Positions 49,540 to 60,695 of a DNA stretch of 64,000 nt are shown piece by piece. This DNA is from Trema orientale (taxonomy: Eukaryota; Streptophyta; Magnoliopsida; Rosales; Cannabaceae): the NCBI GenBank assembly GCA_002914845.1, contig JXTC01000061.1, positions 755,691 through 819,690 of the forward strand, read 5' to 3'. Position 1 is the first letter of the stretch, and the number at the start of each line of letters is the position of its first letter. The notes beneath the pieces are model-generated. The model did no database searches. It saw nothing but the letters and a program-made list of their open reading frames with translations, and was not told where the DNA came from. Both the position numbers and the translations under genes were made by a program.

Positions 49540-49560
49540 ACTAAGTACGCGGTACTTAGT
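49540..49560. other. Short perfect palindrome beside the gap
   Basis: ACTAAGTAC-GCG-GTACTTAGT: a 9-bp perfect stem with a 3-base loop, 30 bases from the right edge of the N run. On the other side of the gap, at about 48445-48478, GTGTCATGG and CCATGACAC form another inverted pair. Both may belong to one element hidden by the gap. Confidence 0.6.
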
Positions 49561-50138
49561 GCCATCACGGAAAAAATTCATAGTGAGAGATTAACCCCGT
49601 GACAAAACCCGACCCTCTCGACCCTGCGAAGACATGCCATCAACCTCAAAAAATTAAATTGGGTTCCAACCGGATTGAACGAAATTTTGATTTTGGTATT
49701 ATTTAGATATTTGGAGTTAAATACGTCTAGAAATAATTCACAAAAAAAAAAAAACCTTTAGACAGTGTGTTTTTGCTTTAATCATCTTTAAAAATAACAT
49801 TCAAAATTCGTCTTAAAAAGAGCCTTTTGGTAATCATGGACTAAATAACAAAGAAAGTCCTTTAAAATGGCCCAAAAGGGCTGAAATCGTTTCTTTTATC
49901 TAAAGCCAAGAAGGCCTACCTGACCCGCCTGACTTGGTAACTTAGATATTAAATTAAAAGGATCTTATAGCAAAATAACCGAATTTTGTACCCATTTTAA
50001 ATAAATGTTTATTTTTTAAATGTTGTAGTCAAATAATTTGTATATCAATGTATATATAAAGTGTAAATCTGGTGCACCAAGTATAAAATTAATATACTCA
50101 ATATATATAAACTAAATAGCTTCTTACAAAAATCCAGG

Positions 50139-50474
50139 ACCAACTTCCAAAAAATTGAAAAATTCCGGATAAGTTGAATTTTTTTTTTTAGAAGTCTCTA
50201 ATTCATTTAGAAAAATATCACTTATAGAAGTTTCTTTACAACAATACCATTTTTTCAAACTATTTATAAAAATATTTTTTTTTTCAAAATCGATATTTTT
50301 CAATTGTACTCGGGGTAACTACTCCGGTTACCTCAAGTATCTCATCAATAAAAATTGATATTTTCTAAATATTTCTAAAAGTGGTATATTCTAAGTAAAT
50401 CCGGAAGTTTTCAAAACAATATTAAAATCTGGCTTTTTTCAATTTGTTTTTGAAAATTTACCATATAAAATCAA
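50139..50474. mobile_element. Dispersed element, family F2, copy D
   Basis: It matches copy A from 'tccaggaccaacttccaaaaa' through the 'gtactcggggtaac' core, 'ggttacctcaagtatctcatc' and the closing 'ccatataaaatcaaaa'. Non-coding. Just outside it, segments at 49868-49930 and 50598-50665 share 'aatgg(c/t)ccaaaa..gggctgaaat', another direct duplication. Confidence 0.6.
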
Positions 50475-51499
50475 AAGTAGAAATACTTAATGTAAAAAAA
50501 CATATACTTGGATATTTAGTAATAAACAAAGAGAAATGAAAATTTACTAAAACGAAATGTAAGAAAATGACACATTCTAATTTTCTTATTTTTTTTAAAT
50601 GGTCCAAAAAATGGGCTGAAATTATTTTCCTTCCTCGAAGTTGAAAGCCCATAAGGCCCACCCCTCAAAACCCTGAAAGCGAACCGGAAAAAACCGAATG
50701 AAAAATCGTGGCAGTTTGGACGGTTTTCGGTTCCCCATTTTTCAAGTGTCAAAATAGACACCCGCCCAAATTTCTAATTTATTTCCTACAACACATACAA
50801 ATCCATTAGCTTGTGAGCACCAAAGCATATATATATATATATATCCTACGTCTTATAGATAGGTACATGTACATATATTTATTCCACTCCATCTGCAACT
50901 CCAACTTTTCCATTAGAGGTGAAAAATTAAGACTAAAATATGGTATTATAATAAACTTTATGAGACTTTCAAATCTCATTTCTAGGGTTCATTTTAGATA
51001 TTGTCCTCTAATATTGTAATAAGGTTGTCAAAATCTCTTCTTAACCGTTGAGGCTGTCCAACCCTCATGCGGTGTGCAAACAGTTAATTTTCAAGTCCTA
51101 AAGAGTCTTTTTACAAGGCCGTCTTAAAAATGTCATTTGGACATAAAAGAACGCCTAAATCTGTCTCTTTTCCATCTTATTTTTACCCATAAAAATTCGA
51201 TCCGTACAATATATCTACTCAAGGCCCAAATGTGTCACACCCTATACCAGCTACTCTAATAAAACTACTAACTCATTGTTGCGGGGCGCGACTAAGTGCT
51301 ACTTACTACTTACAAATATGGAAAATTTGAACTTTTAAAAACTTTTTCAAAAGCTACGTATGCGGAAAATACTTTTGATGTGGAAACATATTTTACTACC
51401 TTTATTTAAATAAAAATAAGCTTTGTCTCAGCATCCCAAAAGGTCTAATCAATCTTTTATTACCCATATACATATTCAAAAAACTGTTAAAGTTCTAAA

Positions 51500-52105
51500 T
51501 AAGGGTGTCAATTCGTGTCCACAGGTCGGGTTCGTGTCGGGTTGAAGTCTAATATATGCATAAATTATGTCAACCTGAACCCGACCCGTGACCCGTCGTG
51601 TCAGAAAATCATCAACACTAACCCGACCTGCACAACTCACTTTGATGAATAACATTCAACCCACAACCCGATTTTGACCCGTCAACCCGTTTTTGATCCG
51701 CCAACCTGCTATGACCCGTATTTTTTTTACTTATATTTTCTTTTTCTAAGGCTATTATTGTCTCATTTTAAAATAAATAAATTAGGGGTAATTTATAAAT
51801 ATAATTAATAACTTATAATCCCAAACACTTACATTGTACAAATTAAACATATCTATAATAATAGTCATAAACAAATTAAATAAAAAATATTTTTATAATT
51901 TAATTGTATATATATTTGTTGGCGGGTCAAACGGATCAAGTTCGGGTCAAGCGGGTTGACCTGAACCTGACCTGTTTTTTTTTTATTCGTGTCAGGCTGG
52001 TCGACCCGAACCCGACCCACACCCTTTTTCTTCGACCCTAACCCGCAAAAAATCGTGTCGTGTTCGTGTCGTTTCGTCGTGTCGTAACCTGAATTGCCAC
52101 CCTTA
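51500..52105. mobile_element. hAT-type non-autonomous element with perfect 8-bp TSD
   Basis: A 606-bp unit with inverted ends TAAGGGTGTCAATTC and GAATTGCCACCCTTA, flanked by GTTCTAAA on both sides (51492-51499 and 52106-52113). Subterminal zones carry many GACCCG/CGGGTC and CGTGTCGTG words in both orientations, as expected for transposase-binding repeats. The central 300 bp is AT-rich and non-coding. A perfect 8-bp duplication with A/G-rich tips fits hAT elements. Confidence 0.88.
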
Positions 52106-52113
52106 GTTCTAAA

Positions 52114-53858
52114 GACCAAAAAGAGGTAACTATATGTTAAGATTATGTCCAAAAAGTATTTATTATTTATGGATATTTATTGAATATTTTGGATATTTAA
52201 TTAAAGATATATCATGCATAGTATTTGTAATAATGTTTGGATTATTGATACAATAGTAAATGTCAAAATGTTTTATGATTTGTTTATTAGAGAAATATTT
52301 TAATAAAGTTGTTTATTAAAATTAAGACATATATATTTTCTCTAATTAAATCAAAGAAGTTTGTTCAGAACCAATAAGAGAAGCTGGACACTTAACTTGG
52401 ATCATATTGCAAGACTTTGTGCATTTATAGTGCGTCTTAATCTATATTAGTGTAACCATGTCTTAATCTAAGGTTTAAATCATTCAAGCTCCTAAAACTC
52501 CTATAACTCCTATAGCTCCTATTACTTAGGTATTATATATTCACTTCTCTATATAATAGAGTTGTGGATTCTATATTAATAAGCATATATTCCTAATGCC
52601 CATAATAATGCATTACTAAAATGTCAGGATCTAGATCGTTAATTTATTGATCCCTACCTTTTAACGTCTCAAATAATACAAGTTATAAACACAAATTCAT
52701 CACTTATTTTAGGATTAGGAAAGACATGTGTTAATTATCAAGTTTGTGAGAATATATTTTTGTCAATGGTACTTATTATAAGAACATATTTCACATAATC
52801 CTTGTTTAATATTCAATATTTCACATGGTCTTTATTCCGTGTTTATACTTTATATACGAGCTTGGATGATTTAAACCTTAGCTAAGTAATTAATAAAATA
52901 TGATATTTTATTAATTGAAGACTTTCTCTAAGTCTGTTTATCTATGAGATATAGTCTTGTATCAAATAACTGAAAAATATAATTGGAGGAGCAAACCAAT
53001 AATTTTACCTAGTTCCAATAATAATTATGGCAAAATGTGTTCATGGTGGCTACTTTATAATCGCACATACAAAGTAATTAAAAAAAAAACCTTAATATTT
53101 TGTTATCATAATTTTCTGAATCCACATCTTGCATAATACTATAAAAAGTAAAATTAATTAGATGATGTAATTTGTAAGGAAATTAAGATTCAATATGAAT
53201 TGAGACTAAGAAATGGGTGGGATGATTTTTTTCGCTTGAAGTAAGAGAGATGAATTTTGATTAGAAAAGAGGGAGGAAGAGTTTTTTTTTTTTTTTCTAA
53301 ATTTTTTTTAAGAGATGAGTAAGCAGATTTTTTTTAGGAAACAAATTAAGTACAAAGAAGTCATTTCATTCAAGGCCCTTTTAATGCAAAAAGTTATTAA
53401 AATGAGGTAAGAGAAGCGTAAAAAAATAGTATCAATAGACCCACCCAAAAAGTAATTAAGTAGTATAGTACTATTTTGTAATTATACTGTAGTAATTAAT
53501 TATATTAATTGTCGTCTTCTTTGTTTTTTTTTTTTTTTGGATCATATGTTATATACATTTATATAGCTGCAACTTGCGTTTATATAAACAGTTCCATTGT
53601 CTCGAAAAATTCTTTCTTTGAAAGCAAAAACGTAAGCACTGGGTGGTGGTAAGGTAATTTAATTGACTTGATCAAACTAGTAAGGCCATATACATATGAA
53701 TTTATTCACGAAAACTACGTCACGAAATTTTTTCGGGAGATCAATTCACGTACGTGTATTCGTAAAATTATAACTGATTTTGGCATCACGAGGTTGCTCA
53801 ATTCCTTAACTTTCGAGTTTCTAAAATAGTAACTATTTATTAATTACTTGAAACATGA
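52114..53858. other. Intergenic, possible decayed repeat; no gene
   Basis: The phrase 'ctaaggtttaaatcat(t/c)caagctc' occurs at about 52468-52492 and inverted at about 52857-52885, and 'ctcctataactcctatagctcctat' forms a short tandem near 52496-52523. No bounded element or gene could be assigned. T-runs at about 53285 and 53527. Confidence 0.35.
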
Positions 53859-53867
53859 TAAACAAAA

Positions 53868-54804
53868 GGGTTAATAGCACCATTGGTCCCCAACCTATGA
53901 TCATTTTAGCATATTGGTTCTCAACCTTTTTTTATGGCATTTAAGTCCTAAATGTTTATTTTTTTGACATCATTGGTCCTTTTGGCATATTCCATTCAAG
54001 ATTTCGTTAAAATTTATTTGAATGAGAGAAATTTTACACCATTAATCTCGAATTTTCAATTATTTAACAATTTGATCTATGATTTTTTTTTTTTTTTGTA
54101 ATCATATTTTCGATTAACAATATTGCATCTACCAATTTTTCAAAAAATTAAAATTCTAAAAAATTAATTTTTCGAAATATTGACAGATGCAATTACATAA
54201 AAAAATGAATATTTAATGGAAAATTATAAAACTTTTCGGGCTTATTTGCTGCAAATAGTTAATTAATTTTTTAGAATAACCATTCATAATTACATGAACA
54301 TTTAATGGATATAGTAAATTTTCAGTCAAATTTGACTAGTGTCGAAGCGTGTATGTCTGTATGCAAAATTTTTTTAGTTTTAAAAATGGTAAAATAATTA
54401 TTTTTTATTCATAAAGTTACTACAGTTTGACATAAACTAAGGTTTATTAGTATAATTTTTTTTCTTTTTTGAATTTGGTTTTTAAATGAACTGTTTATTT
54501 TATATCCGTCTTTGAATTTTAATTTTCTGAAAGATTGGCAAATGCATTATTATTAATCGGAAATATGAATACCAAAAAAAAAAAAAAATTATGAACCAAA
54601 TTGTTAAACAATTGAAAATTCGAGATCAATGGTGTAAAATTTTTCTTATTCAAATAAATTTTAATGGAATCTTGGATGGAATATGCCAAAAGGACTAATG
54701 GTGCCAAAAAAACAAACGTTTAGGACTTAAATGCCACAAAAAAAAGGTTGAGGACTAATATGCTAAAATAATCATAAGTTAGGGACTAATGGTTCTATTA
54801 ACCC
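53868..54804. mobile_element. Long-TIR Mutator-like element with perfect 9-bp TSD
   Basis: A 937-bp unit with tips GGGTTAATAG and CTATTAACCC and identical flanks TAAACAAAA (53859-53867 and 54805-54813). The inverted ends extend for roughly 300 bp: 'catattggttctcaacc', 'aagtcctaaatgtttattt', 'gtccttttggcatattcca' and 'gaaattttacaccatt' on the left all recur inverted on the right. Long inverted ends with a 9-bp duplication are the hallmark of Mutator-like elements. No transposase frame. Confidence 0.9.
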
Positions 54805-55267
54805 TAAACAAAATAAATCTAATTAAGTCAAACAAATGACTAGAAAAAATTAAGACACTTATTATATTAGTTTCTATGCCATTTATATGTTATATACCAT
54901 ATATTGGAGCGAGTAGGAATTTTTCTTGTAAAATATAATAGAATTCAATAAATAATGGTTACAATTAAATATGTGATTAAGCACCATAAACTGTAAAAAG
55001 TGTTGAGACCACTACAAATTTATGTAATTTATACGTAAACCATGTATATATTTAGTTAGTGTATAGTATTAGTACTATAGATTCCCATAAAATTTGCTTA
55101 ATCAATTACACTGACACCAGAAAACTTTTGTTCTCTACATCAAATATTTAACAATTTGTTTGGTCCGAAATGGTTGTGACATTCAATTTTCAGCTAGTGC
55201 AGCTATAATTAACCGCAACCATTCGTAGTTGCATTTGCATATTCATACATATATCACCCTTCTTTAT

Positions 55268-55422
55268 TTTTTATTTTTTTTTAAAAAGTGGGGCTTAACT
55301 AATGACCACAACTTACTACAAATTAAAGGAAAATGACACACACACTACCAAGGTTTGAACCCCTGACCCTCCAAACACACACAACCCTCAAACTTTGGAC
55401 CAACTGAGCTAGCCCCAGTTGG
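55268..55422 (-). mobile_element. tRNA-derived SINE with degenerate ~20-bp TSD
   Basis: Read on the minus strand, the 5' head carries a pol III A-box (TAGCTCAGTTGGT) and a B-box (GGTTCAAACC) about 45 bases on, as in a tRNA gene. A short body then ends in an A-rich tail (plus-strand T-run at about 55268-55282). It is flanked by imperfect direct repeats CATATATCACCCTTC- (55248-55267) and CATATATGACCTTC- (55423-55442). The head cannot fold as a normal full tRNA and lacks an acceptor stem pair, so this is a SINE and not a tRNA gene. Confidence 0.8.
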
Positions 55423-55729
55423 CATATATGACCTTCTTTTATATCCATTTTAAGCAAGCAAAGTATTAACCATTAATATTTATCGAACAAATTTTTCAAA
55501 CGTCATTTGAACTGGATTAATTTCAATACATGCAATGCTCCACATCGATATACATAAACGACAGTTGCAACTGATAATCTCAGCGTGGGAACCCTAGCGT
55601 TATTGAACACTTAAAGCATACACAAATAACAACACACAAAAGATAACAGAATTAGAAAATCCAAGCAAATTATCAATTTTGCCAACGAGACACATGGAAG
55701 GTGTCTGCATATATATATATATAATATAG

Positions 55730-56128
55730 CTAATTAGGCAGACACTGAAAGTCGGAGGGCAGGTCCTTGCCGCAAGTGTTGATGAGCAAGCTGAGTGAAA
55801 TAGGGATGTTAATGTTGATGCCAAGAATATTAGCCTTAATAGCAGTACAAAGGCAAACCGCAGCCTCAAGGTCCACAAGACCATCAAGCAGAGAGCAGCA
55901 TGGGGTGTCCGGGGAACCGACCACCGCCCCAACAGCTCCATGGAGCACCTTGGCACACACCCCCAGCTTTAGGGCATCTCTAGGGCAACTCATCTTCATA
56001 TAAGAATTCGGGTTTGGGATTAAAGGCCTGGTCTGAGGACAATTGTTGCAGCCACTTGCAAGGGAAAAAAGAACGAGGTTCATGGAGAAGAAAAGAGAGA
56101 GGCTTGAAAAATATCTAGTGGAAGCCAT
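55730..56128 (-). CDS. Eight-cysteine lipid-transfer / hydrophobic-seed-protein-like secreted protein
   Basis: A 132-residue intronless protein of the hybrid proline-rich / bifunctional inhibitor-LTP superfamily. Members are secreted, cell-wall-associated and bind hydrophobic molecules. A hydrophobic signal peptide (about residues 1-26, cleavage near ASG/C) is followed by a short linker with two extra cysteines (C27, C30) and little proline. The eight-cysteine motif then follows: C48, C58, C77-C78, C92-x-C94, C119, C129, with the family phrase [12 protein letters not shown]. The spacing is that of DC2.15/HPS-like proteins. The near absence of a proline-rich linker makes it closer to hydrophobic-seed-protein type than to classic HyPRP. 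The exact function cannot be told from sequence. Confidence 0.93.
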   Translation of the reverse strand: MASTRYFSSLSLFFSMNLVLFSLASGCNNCPQTRPLIPNPNSYMKMSCPRDALKLGVCAKVLHGAVGAVVGSPDTPCCSLLDGLVDLEAAVCLCTAIKANILGININIPISLSLLINTCGKDLPSDFQCLPN

Positions 56129-56223
56129 CAGTTATGGCTCTCTCTATCAATCTCTACTAGTGTTTAACAACAAATTAATTAGTATAGCACCTAGTTAATG
56201 AAAGTTCTTTCAATTGATCAGTG

Positions 56224-56232
56224 TATTTATAG
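56224..56232 (-). promoter_or_regulatory. Probable TATA box of the eight-cysteine gene
   Basis: The minus strand reads CTATAAATA about 95 bases upstream of the start codon, the normal distance for a plant promoter with a leader of roughly 60-70 bases. Confidence 0.65.
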
Positions 56233-56820
56233 AGTCCCGATAGGGTATGTGAATATTTTTACAAGCAAGAGCTGCCATGTGAAGGTAATGGCTGGCTGGA
56301 ATTTAGCTGGCAAAGCTTGAGATTCCACTGCAAGCATATATAGGAGGGTATATATCGATGTTCAAATTTCTTTAATTTTATAATTTGTGCATGTGTTTCA
56401 AAGCATTGTTTTCCTTTCTTTGGGTCACAAGACTGATTAATAGTTTCCATCTTAACAATACCCGTGAACTTTCAAGTATATATTTATGTGTAGCGAGCTT
56501 GTTGTGGTGGTCTTTGATTCCATTTTCAGAGATTGCCCGGAACAAAAATATATTGCTTATTAACGACCCATAAGAAATGATAAAAAGATCATTAATAAAT
56601 AATTTATGGACATCATTATTTGTTCTCGCTGGCTTCCGCAGTGCAGGACAATTTGAAGACTAGTGAACTTATTATTGCTTATTGAGTAGATTGAAACGAC
56701 TAATATATATTTGGAATAAGGCTTGGCAAAAGGTCAACTGTGTTTGTTATGGCTATTAGCTAACATATAACTACTCAGAAGTCACTCTTGACCTTTTAAG
56801 GTCTTAACTAGAACCCCTAT

Positions 56821-58900
56821 TGTAAAACCCCTGAATTTTGTGAGGGCACTTTGGTCTTTTGATCATAAAAAAATTATAATAATGTTAAATTCGAATTTGG
56901 GTTTACTTGAAAGAATTTTAAAAAATAGGGGTTAATTTGCAATTTTGTGGACTTATATGAGAGAGTTTTTGAGCCAGGGGTTTAGGTGCAAAATTAGGCA
57001 CCCATTAAATGAGCGCCACGTGGCCAGCTGAAACCTTAAGCTCGTTTCTCTCTCTCCTCCCTTCAACTCTCTCTCTCTTCCCCTCTGCGTTCGACGTCGA
57101 TGTGCAGCCACTGTTGAACGGAGTTCCTACCAGCCGAATGGAGCCGCACCACCTGCCAGATCGAGAATACCGACGTCCAAGACATCGCCTGCCAGACTTC
57201 CAAGGCCGCTGGAGCTTTAAATCGCCAGCAATGGCAAAGAACAGCTACGATAGAAAAGAGGCCGCCGGCGACAATTCCGGCAACGACAGGGCTTGAAACT
57301 ATTGTCATTCAACTCGTTTCCTCATGGGCTTTCACGTGCTATATATTTCTCAACTCAATATTATCCGGATTAAAATTTACCACTAATAAATAATTTCGAG
57401 CTTTTTAGTTTTGTGTATTGACTTTTCAATCTGACAGTTAGATCGTAAAATAAACATCATATTTGTGATGTGTTCATGAAAATATGAATTCTGATATATA
57501 TATATATTGACTATATTTGGTGACCGGTATGAAAACGAGATCAGACAGCACCTCACCTCGTTTTATGTGCCACGAGGCTGGATTTTAACCCGAGCCTAAA
57601 TTGGTCAAGTTATATGTTTAACTTAGCTAATTTATGTACTAGGAATTCAGTGATGAGGTTCATTTCACGATTCAAGGCGCCGTTGGAAAATCGAATTTTC
57701 AAACCAAATATAATTGAGGGTTTGAAAACGATCCTCTACCCTCCAAACGACTGCCAAATGACGCCTAACGCTCTTGATAGCATCGTAGCACTATCTGGTC
57801 ACTCAATTGAGGTAGGGATTCGATTAATTGATCTTTAAATAGGTTTAATTTTGATTTTTATATATTTTAAATAAATATGGAACTTTGTGAATTATTTGAT
57901 AAAAATGTGATTTATACATATTTTAACATAATTTGATATTTAAACTATTTGGGAGGCACATCACACTGATTGGTGTGCCAAAATATCTTGTTTTTGAATT
58001 GTTTTTAGCAAGAATTGGATTTTATTAGTTTTAAGAGAAATGACTATTATCTTGTCGAAATTTTATAAAATCCAAATTGGACAAGAATTTAGTTTTGAGA
58101 ACTAAACTTGTTTGATTAAAAACACTGCATGTTCTATTTCATGATTTGTAGAAAATGGTATATATTTTCATTCCTGTCATCCATATAGCATTACATGCAT
58201 TCATTGTATCTACGTGGCTGACGGACTTACGGAACTCTATCTAGGGTACTCAGACTACATATTATACTCACGGTTACCAACTTAGGTGACTCGAATACAG
58301 TACATATGTGCAATTACTCACTTAGAATAGCTCACATAACATTGCATACTTACAATCACTAATCTTTGGTGGTTTAGACATATCATTGATTGTATTGCTT
58401 GTTATGTACTTGACTTGAATAAATATGTATTAATTTTGATATGATGTTTTACAATAGTTCGGAATGTTTGAATCTTTGGATAATGATTTTGTTTTGATAT
58501 ATTTTACAATGGTTTGGAATGTTTGAATCTTTGGACAATGATTTTGTTTAGAGACTATGTTTTATAATGGTTTGGAATGTGTGAACCTTTGGAAGATGAA
58601 TTTGATTTGAAATAATATTTTACAATGGTTTGAAAGATATAAACATTTTGGGCAGTATTTTCAATTGGATTTCTAGAAACTGTTTGAATATTTATTGACC
58701 ATGCAGGACTTTGAAAGTAAGTATTTATTTAGTCAAAAACCTGTAGTTGGATCTCTACTAAGTATTCACGTGCTTACCCCTTTACTTCCTCCTACTTCCA
58801 GATATTTGTGTAATTGAGGTAGTGGTCTCAATGGTTAGACAAGCCACTTGGCTTGTGTCTGCAGTCCTATTCCTATTACCTAGTGGGTTTTTGTATCTTG
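56821..58900 (+). mobile_element. Decayed LTR-retrotransposon remnant (LTR-like, plus orientation)
   Basis: It begins TGTAAAACCCCTGAA, a TG start. It contains a less AT-rich section (about 57010-57300) that supports an open frame without known domains. Towards the end, 'cacgtgcttacccctttacttcctcctacttcc...tggttagacaagccacttggcttgt' also occurs, inverted, twice at about 62100-62660. Repeats of this kind, terminal and present in both orientations nearby, suggest LTR fragments, probably Ty3/Gypsy by resemblance. No TSD or gag-pol sequence was found. Boundaries are approximate. Confidence 0.45.
58447..58645. repeat. Tandem repeat, 55-57 bp period, about 3.5 units
   Basis: Units carrying 'acaatggtttggaatgtttgaatctttgga' type sequence have GGAATG at 58461, 58516 and 58573, followed by a degraded unit near 58630. 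Non-coding, inside the LTR-like remnant. Confidence 0.8.
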
Positions 58901-59532
58901 TTTGATTTCTTTTCTTCATTCAAATATTTAGCATTTTTTATTTTTTTTACTAAGTGGATGTATAAGAATAACAATATTAAAAATTGGAGTATTTAGAATC
59001 ATAAATGATTTTTGTAAACTATTTTGGACTTCTTTTTACCAAAATTTATGATTTAACAAAAGCTTCTAAAATAAATAATTAGAGTTCCTCCAAATTTTAA
59101 ATGAAGATTTTCCTTGATTGAAACTAATGAAAAGTTTCCAAATTTTGTAATTTACTTACTTTTAAGGGCTAAAACCTAAAATTCTAAGTATTTGATTTTC
59201 TGAAATTTAGGAAAATCACTATTAATCACTATTTTTACTTAAAATTACTAAAAGTCACGACCTTGAATTTCTTGTCATGATACCTAAAATAAATGAAGTA
59301 AAAGGTACTATTCCCCCTGTTATCGATAGAGATATTACAGCCTTTACATATGACTCAATTAGTTATTGCAACTTCATGACTAGATGGTATATGTAAAGAG
59401 TTACTGGTATTTATATAAGTTGCGCATGCAAATACATGAGTAGGAGTTGATGGTCTATGAGGACCATCAATTCATAAGGGCCTAAAAGGCCCAAACATCC
59501 TAATTTCATTATTCATCGAGTCTTCAGCAATG
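58901..59532. other. AT-rich sequence, nothing recognised
   Basis: Probably interior of a decayed retroelement. There is no open frame of interest and no inverted ends. Confidence 0.3.
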
Positions 59533-59937
59533 GTGAAAATTACACCTAATACCTATTTTTTAAAACTTATTTCAAAAATACCCTTTCTTTCAAAAATATC
59601 CGTTTTTTATAGTCCATATTTCATCTGAAAAATATGAGTAGTCCACATTTATAATGTAAATTTTATCCATAAGGTACACATTTTATGTGTAAAATATGAA
59701 CGATACACATTTGAAGATGTGTGCCAATTTTTAGTGTAAGTTTTATTCATGAAATATAGACCACGGTATACATTTAATGCATAAAATATATACCGTAGTA
59801 TACATTTCATGTGTAAAATAGTGGTGGTCTATATTTCTCTTAAAAAAAGTCTAAAAATGGGTGTTTATGAAATAAAAATAAAAAACGGATATTTATGAAA
59901 ATATAGTTTTAAAAAAGGGTATTTATGAACTTTTCTC
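59533..59937. mobile_element. MITE-like element, family F1, copy 2, perfect 9-bp TSD
   Basis: A 405-bp unit with inverted ends about 50 bp long: GTGAAAATTACACCTAATACC at left, and at right the complement of GAGAAAAGTTCATAAATACCC, both running into 'ttttttaaaac'. It is flanked by TCAGCAATG at 59524-59532 and 59938-59946. The interior consists of recurring 'tacacattt(t)atg(t/c)' phrases. The same sequence occurs at 1-432. Non-coding; Mutator-like by TSD length. Confidence 0.82.
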
Positions 59938-60652
59938 TCAGCAATGGTGTTAGATCTAAACGAATTATACCACTTCTCCACTTGGAAACAGGCTTCTGAT
60001 TAAAACTTGCAATTTGGTGGAATTTTATCGTTTAAGGAGTGAAAATGACAATTTTTAAGATTATGCGAATTGTGTTTATTATTATTTTTTCGTTATTTTA
60101 CGGACTATTATTTATATTTTTCTAGTCAGTGTTTAATCTTTTTTTTTTTATAAGTACCAAAATGTTTATTTTGGATGACATACTTTGAATAATGTTCAAA
60201 AGTTAGAGGTTTCTATTCGTATTTTATCCAAATTCTCAATATTCATTATGAATCGATAATGTGTGATGCGGGTGATCGAGCGCCAATCATTAAGATTATA
60301 GATACCTTATATCTGGTATTCTTACATGAATCAACGAATCTAAAAAGGGTATGCTTTGACAGTAAAAGGTAGTCTATTTAAAAAAGGGAAATATGCTTTG
60401 ACGGTAACAAGTGGTCTTACTTTTTATGTATGGCTTAATCATTGCCTCTGTTTGTATTAGAGCCTTGTTATGTTCCTTGAATATCATGCCACCAAGAAAT
60501 GTTCTATTGTTTAGGAAATGCTCATACCAAAAATTAGTATAACAATAAGATGTAAGTTTGTAGAAAAATGATAGTAAACTACAAGAATTTAGATAAACGA
60601 CACTCAAATTTAGAGTGGTTCAACCAGGAGTAATTTGGCCTACGTCCAGTAC

Positions 60653-60653
<1 letters not shown>

Positions 60654-60695
<42 letters not shown>
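60654..60695. repeat. (GA)n microsatellite
   Basis: About 42 bases of GA dinucleotide with one interruption (AAAG). It lies just after 'gtggttcaaccaggagtaatttggcctacgtcc', a phrase resembling LTR sequence of some plant retroelements. That link is from memory and weak. Confidence 0.9.

Noticed and set aside
48450-49602. Several 350-370 codon open frames on both strands
   Set aside because: They consist almost entirely of N; no coding evidence outside the gap.
55340-55422. tRNA gene candidate (minus strand)
   Set aside because: A and B boxes are present, but there is no acceptor-stem pairing and it has an A-rich tail and flanking duplications, so it is a SINE.
57009-57308. 95-codon plus and 81-codon minus frames in a less AT-rich patch
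   Set aside because: No recognisable domain; lies inside a probable LTR remnant; neither frame shows convincing coding character.
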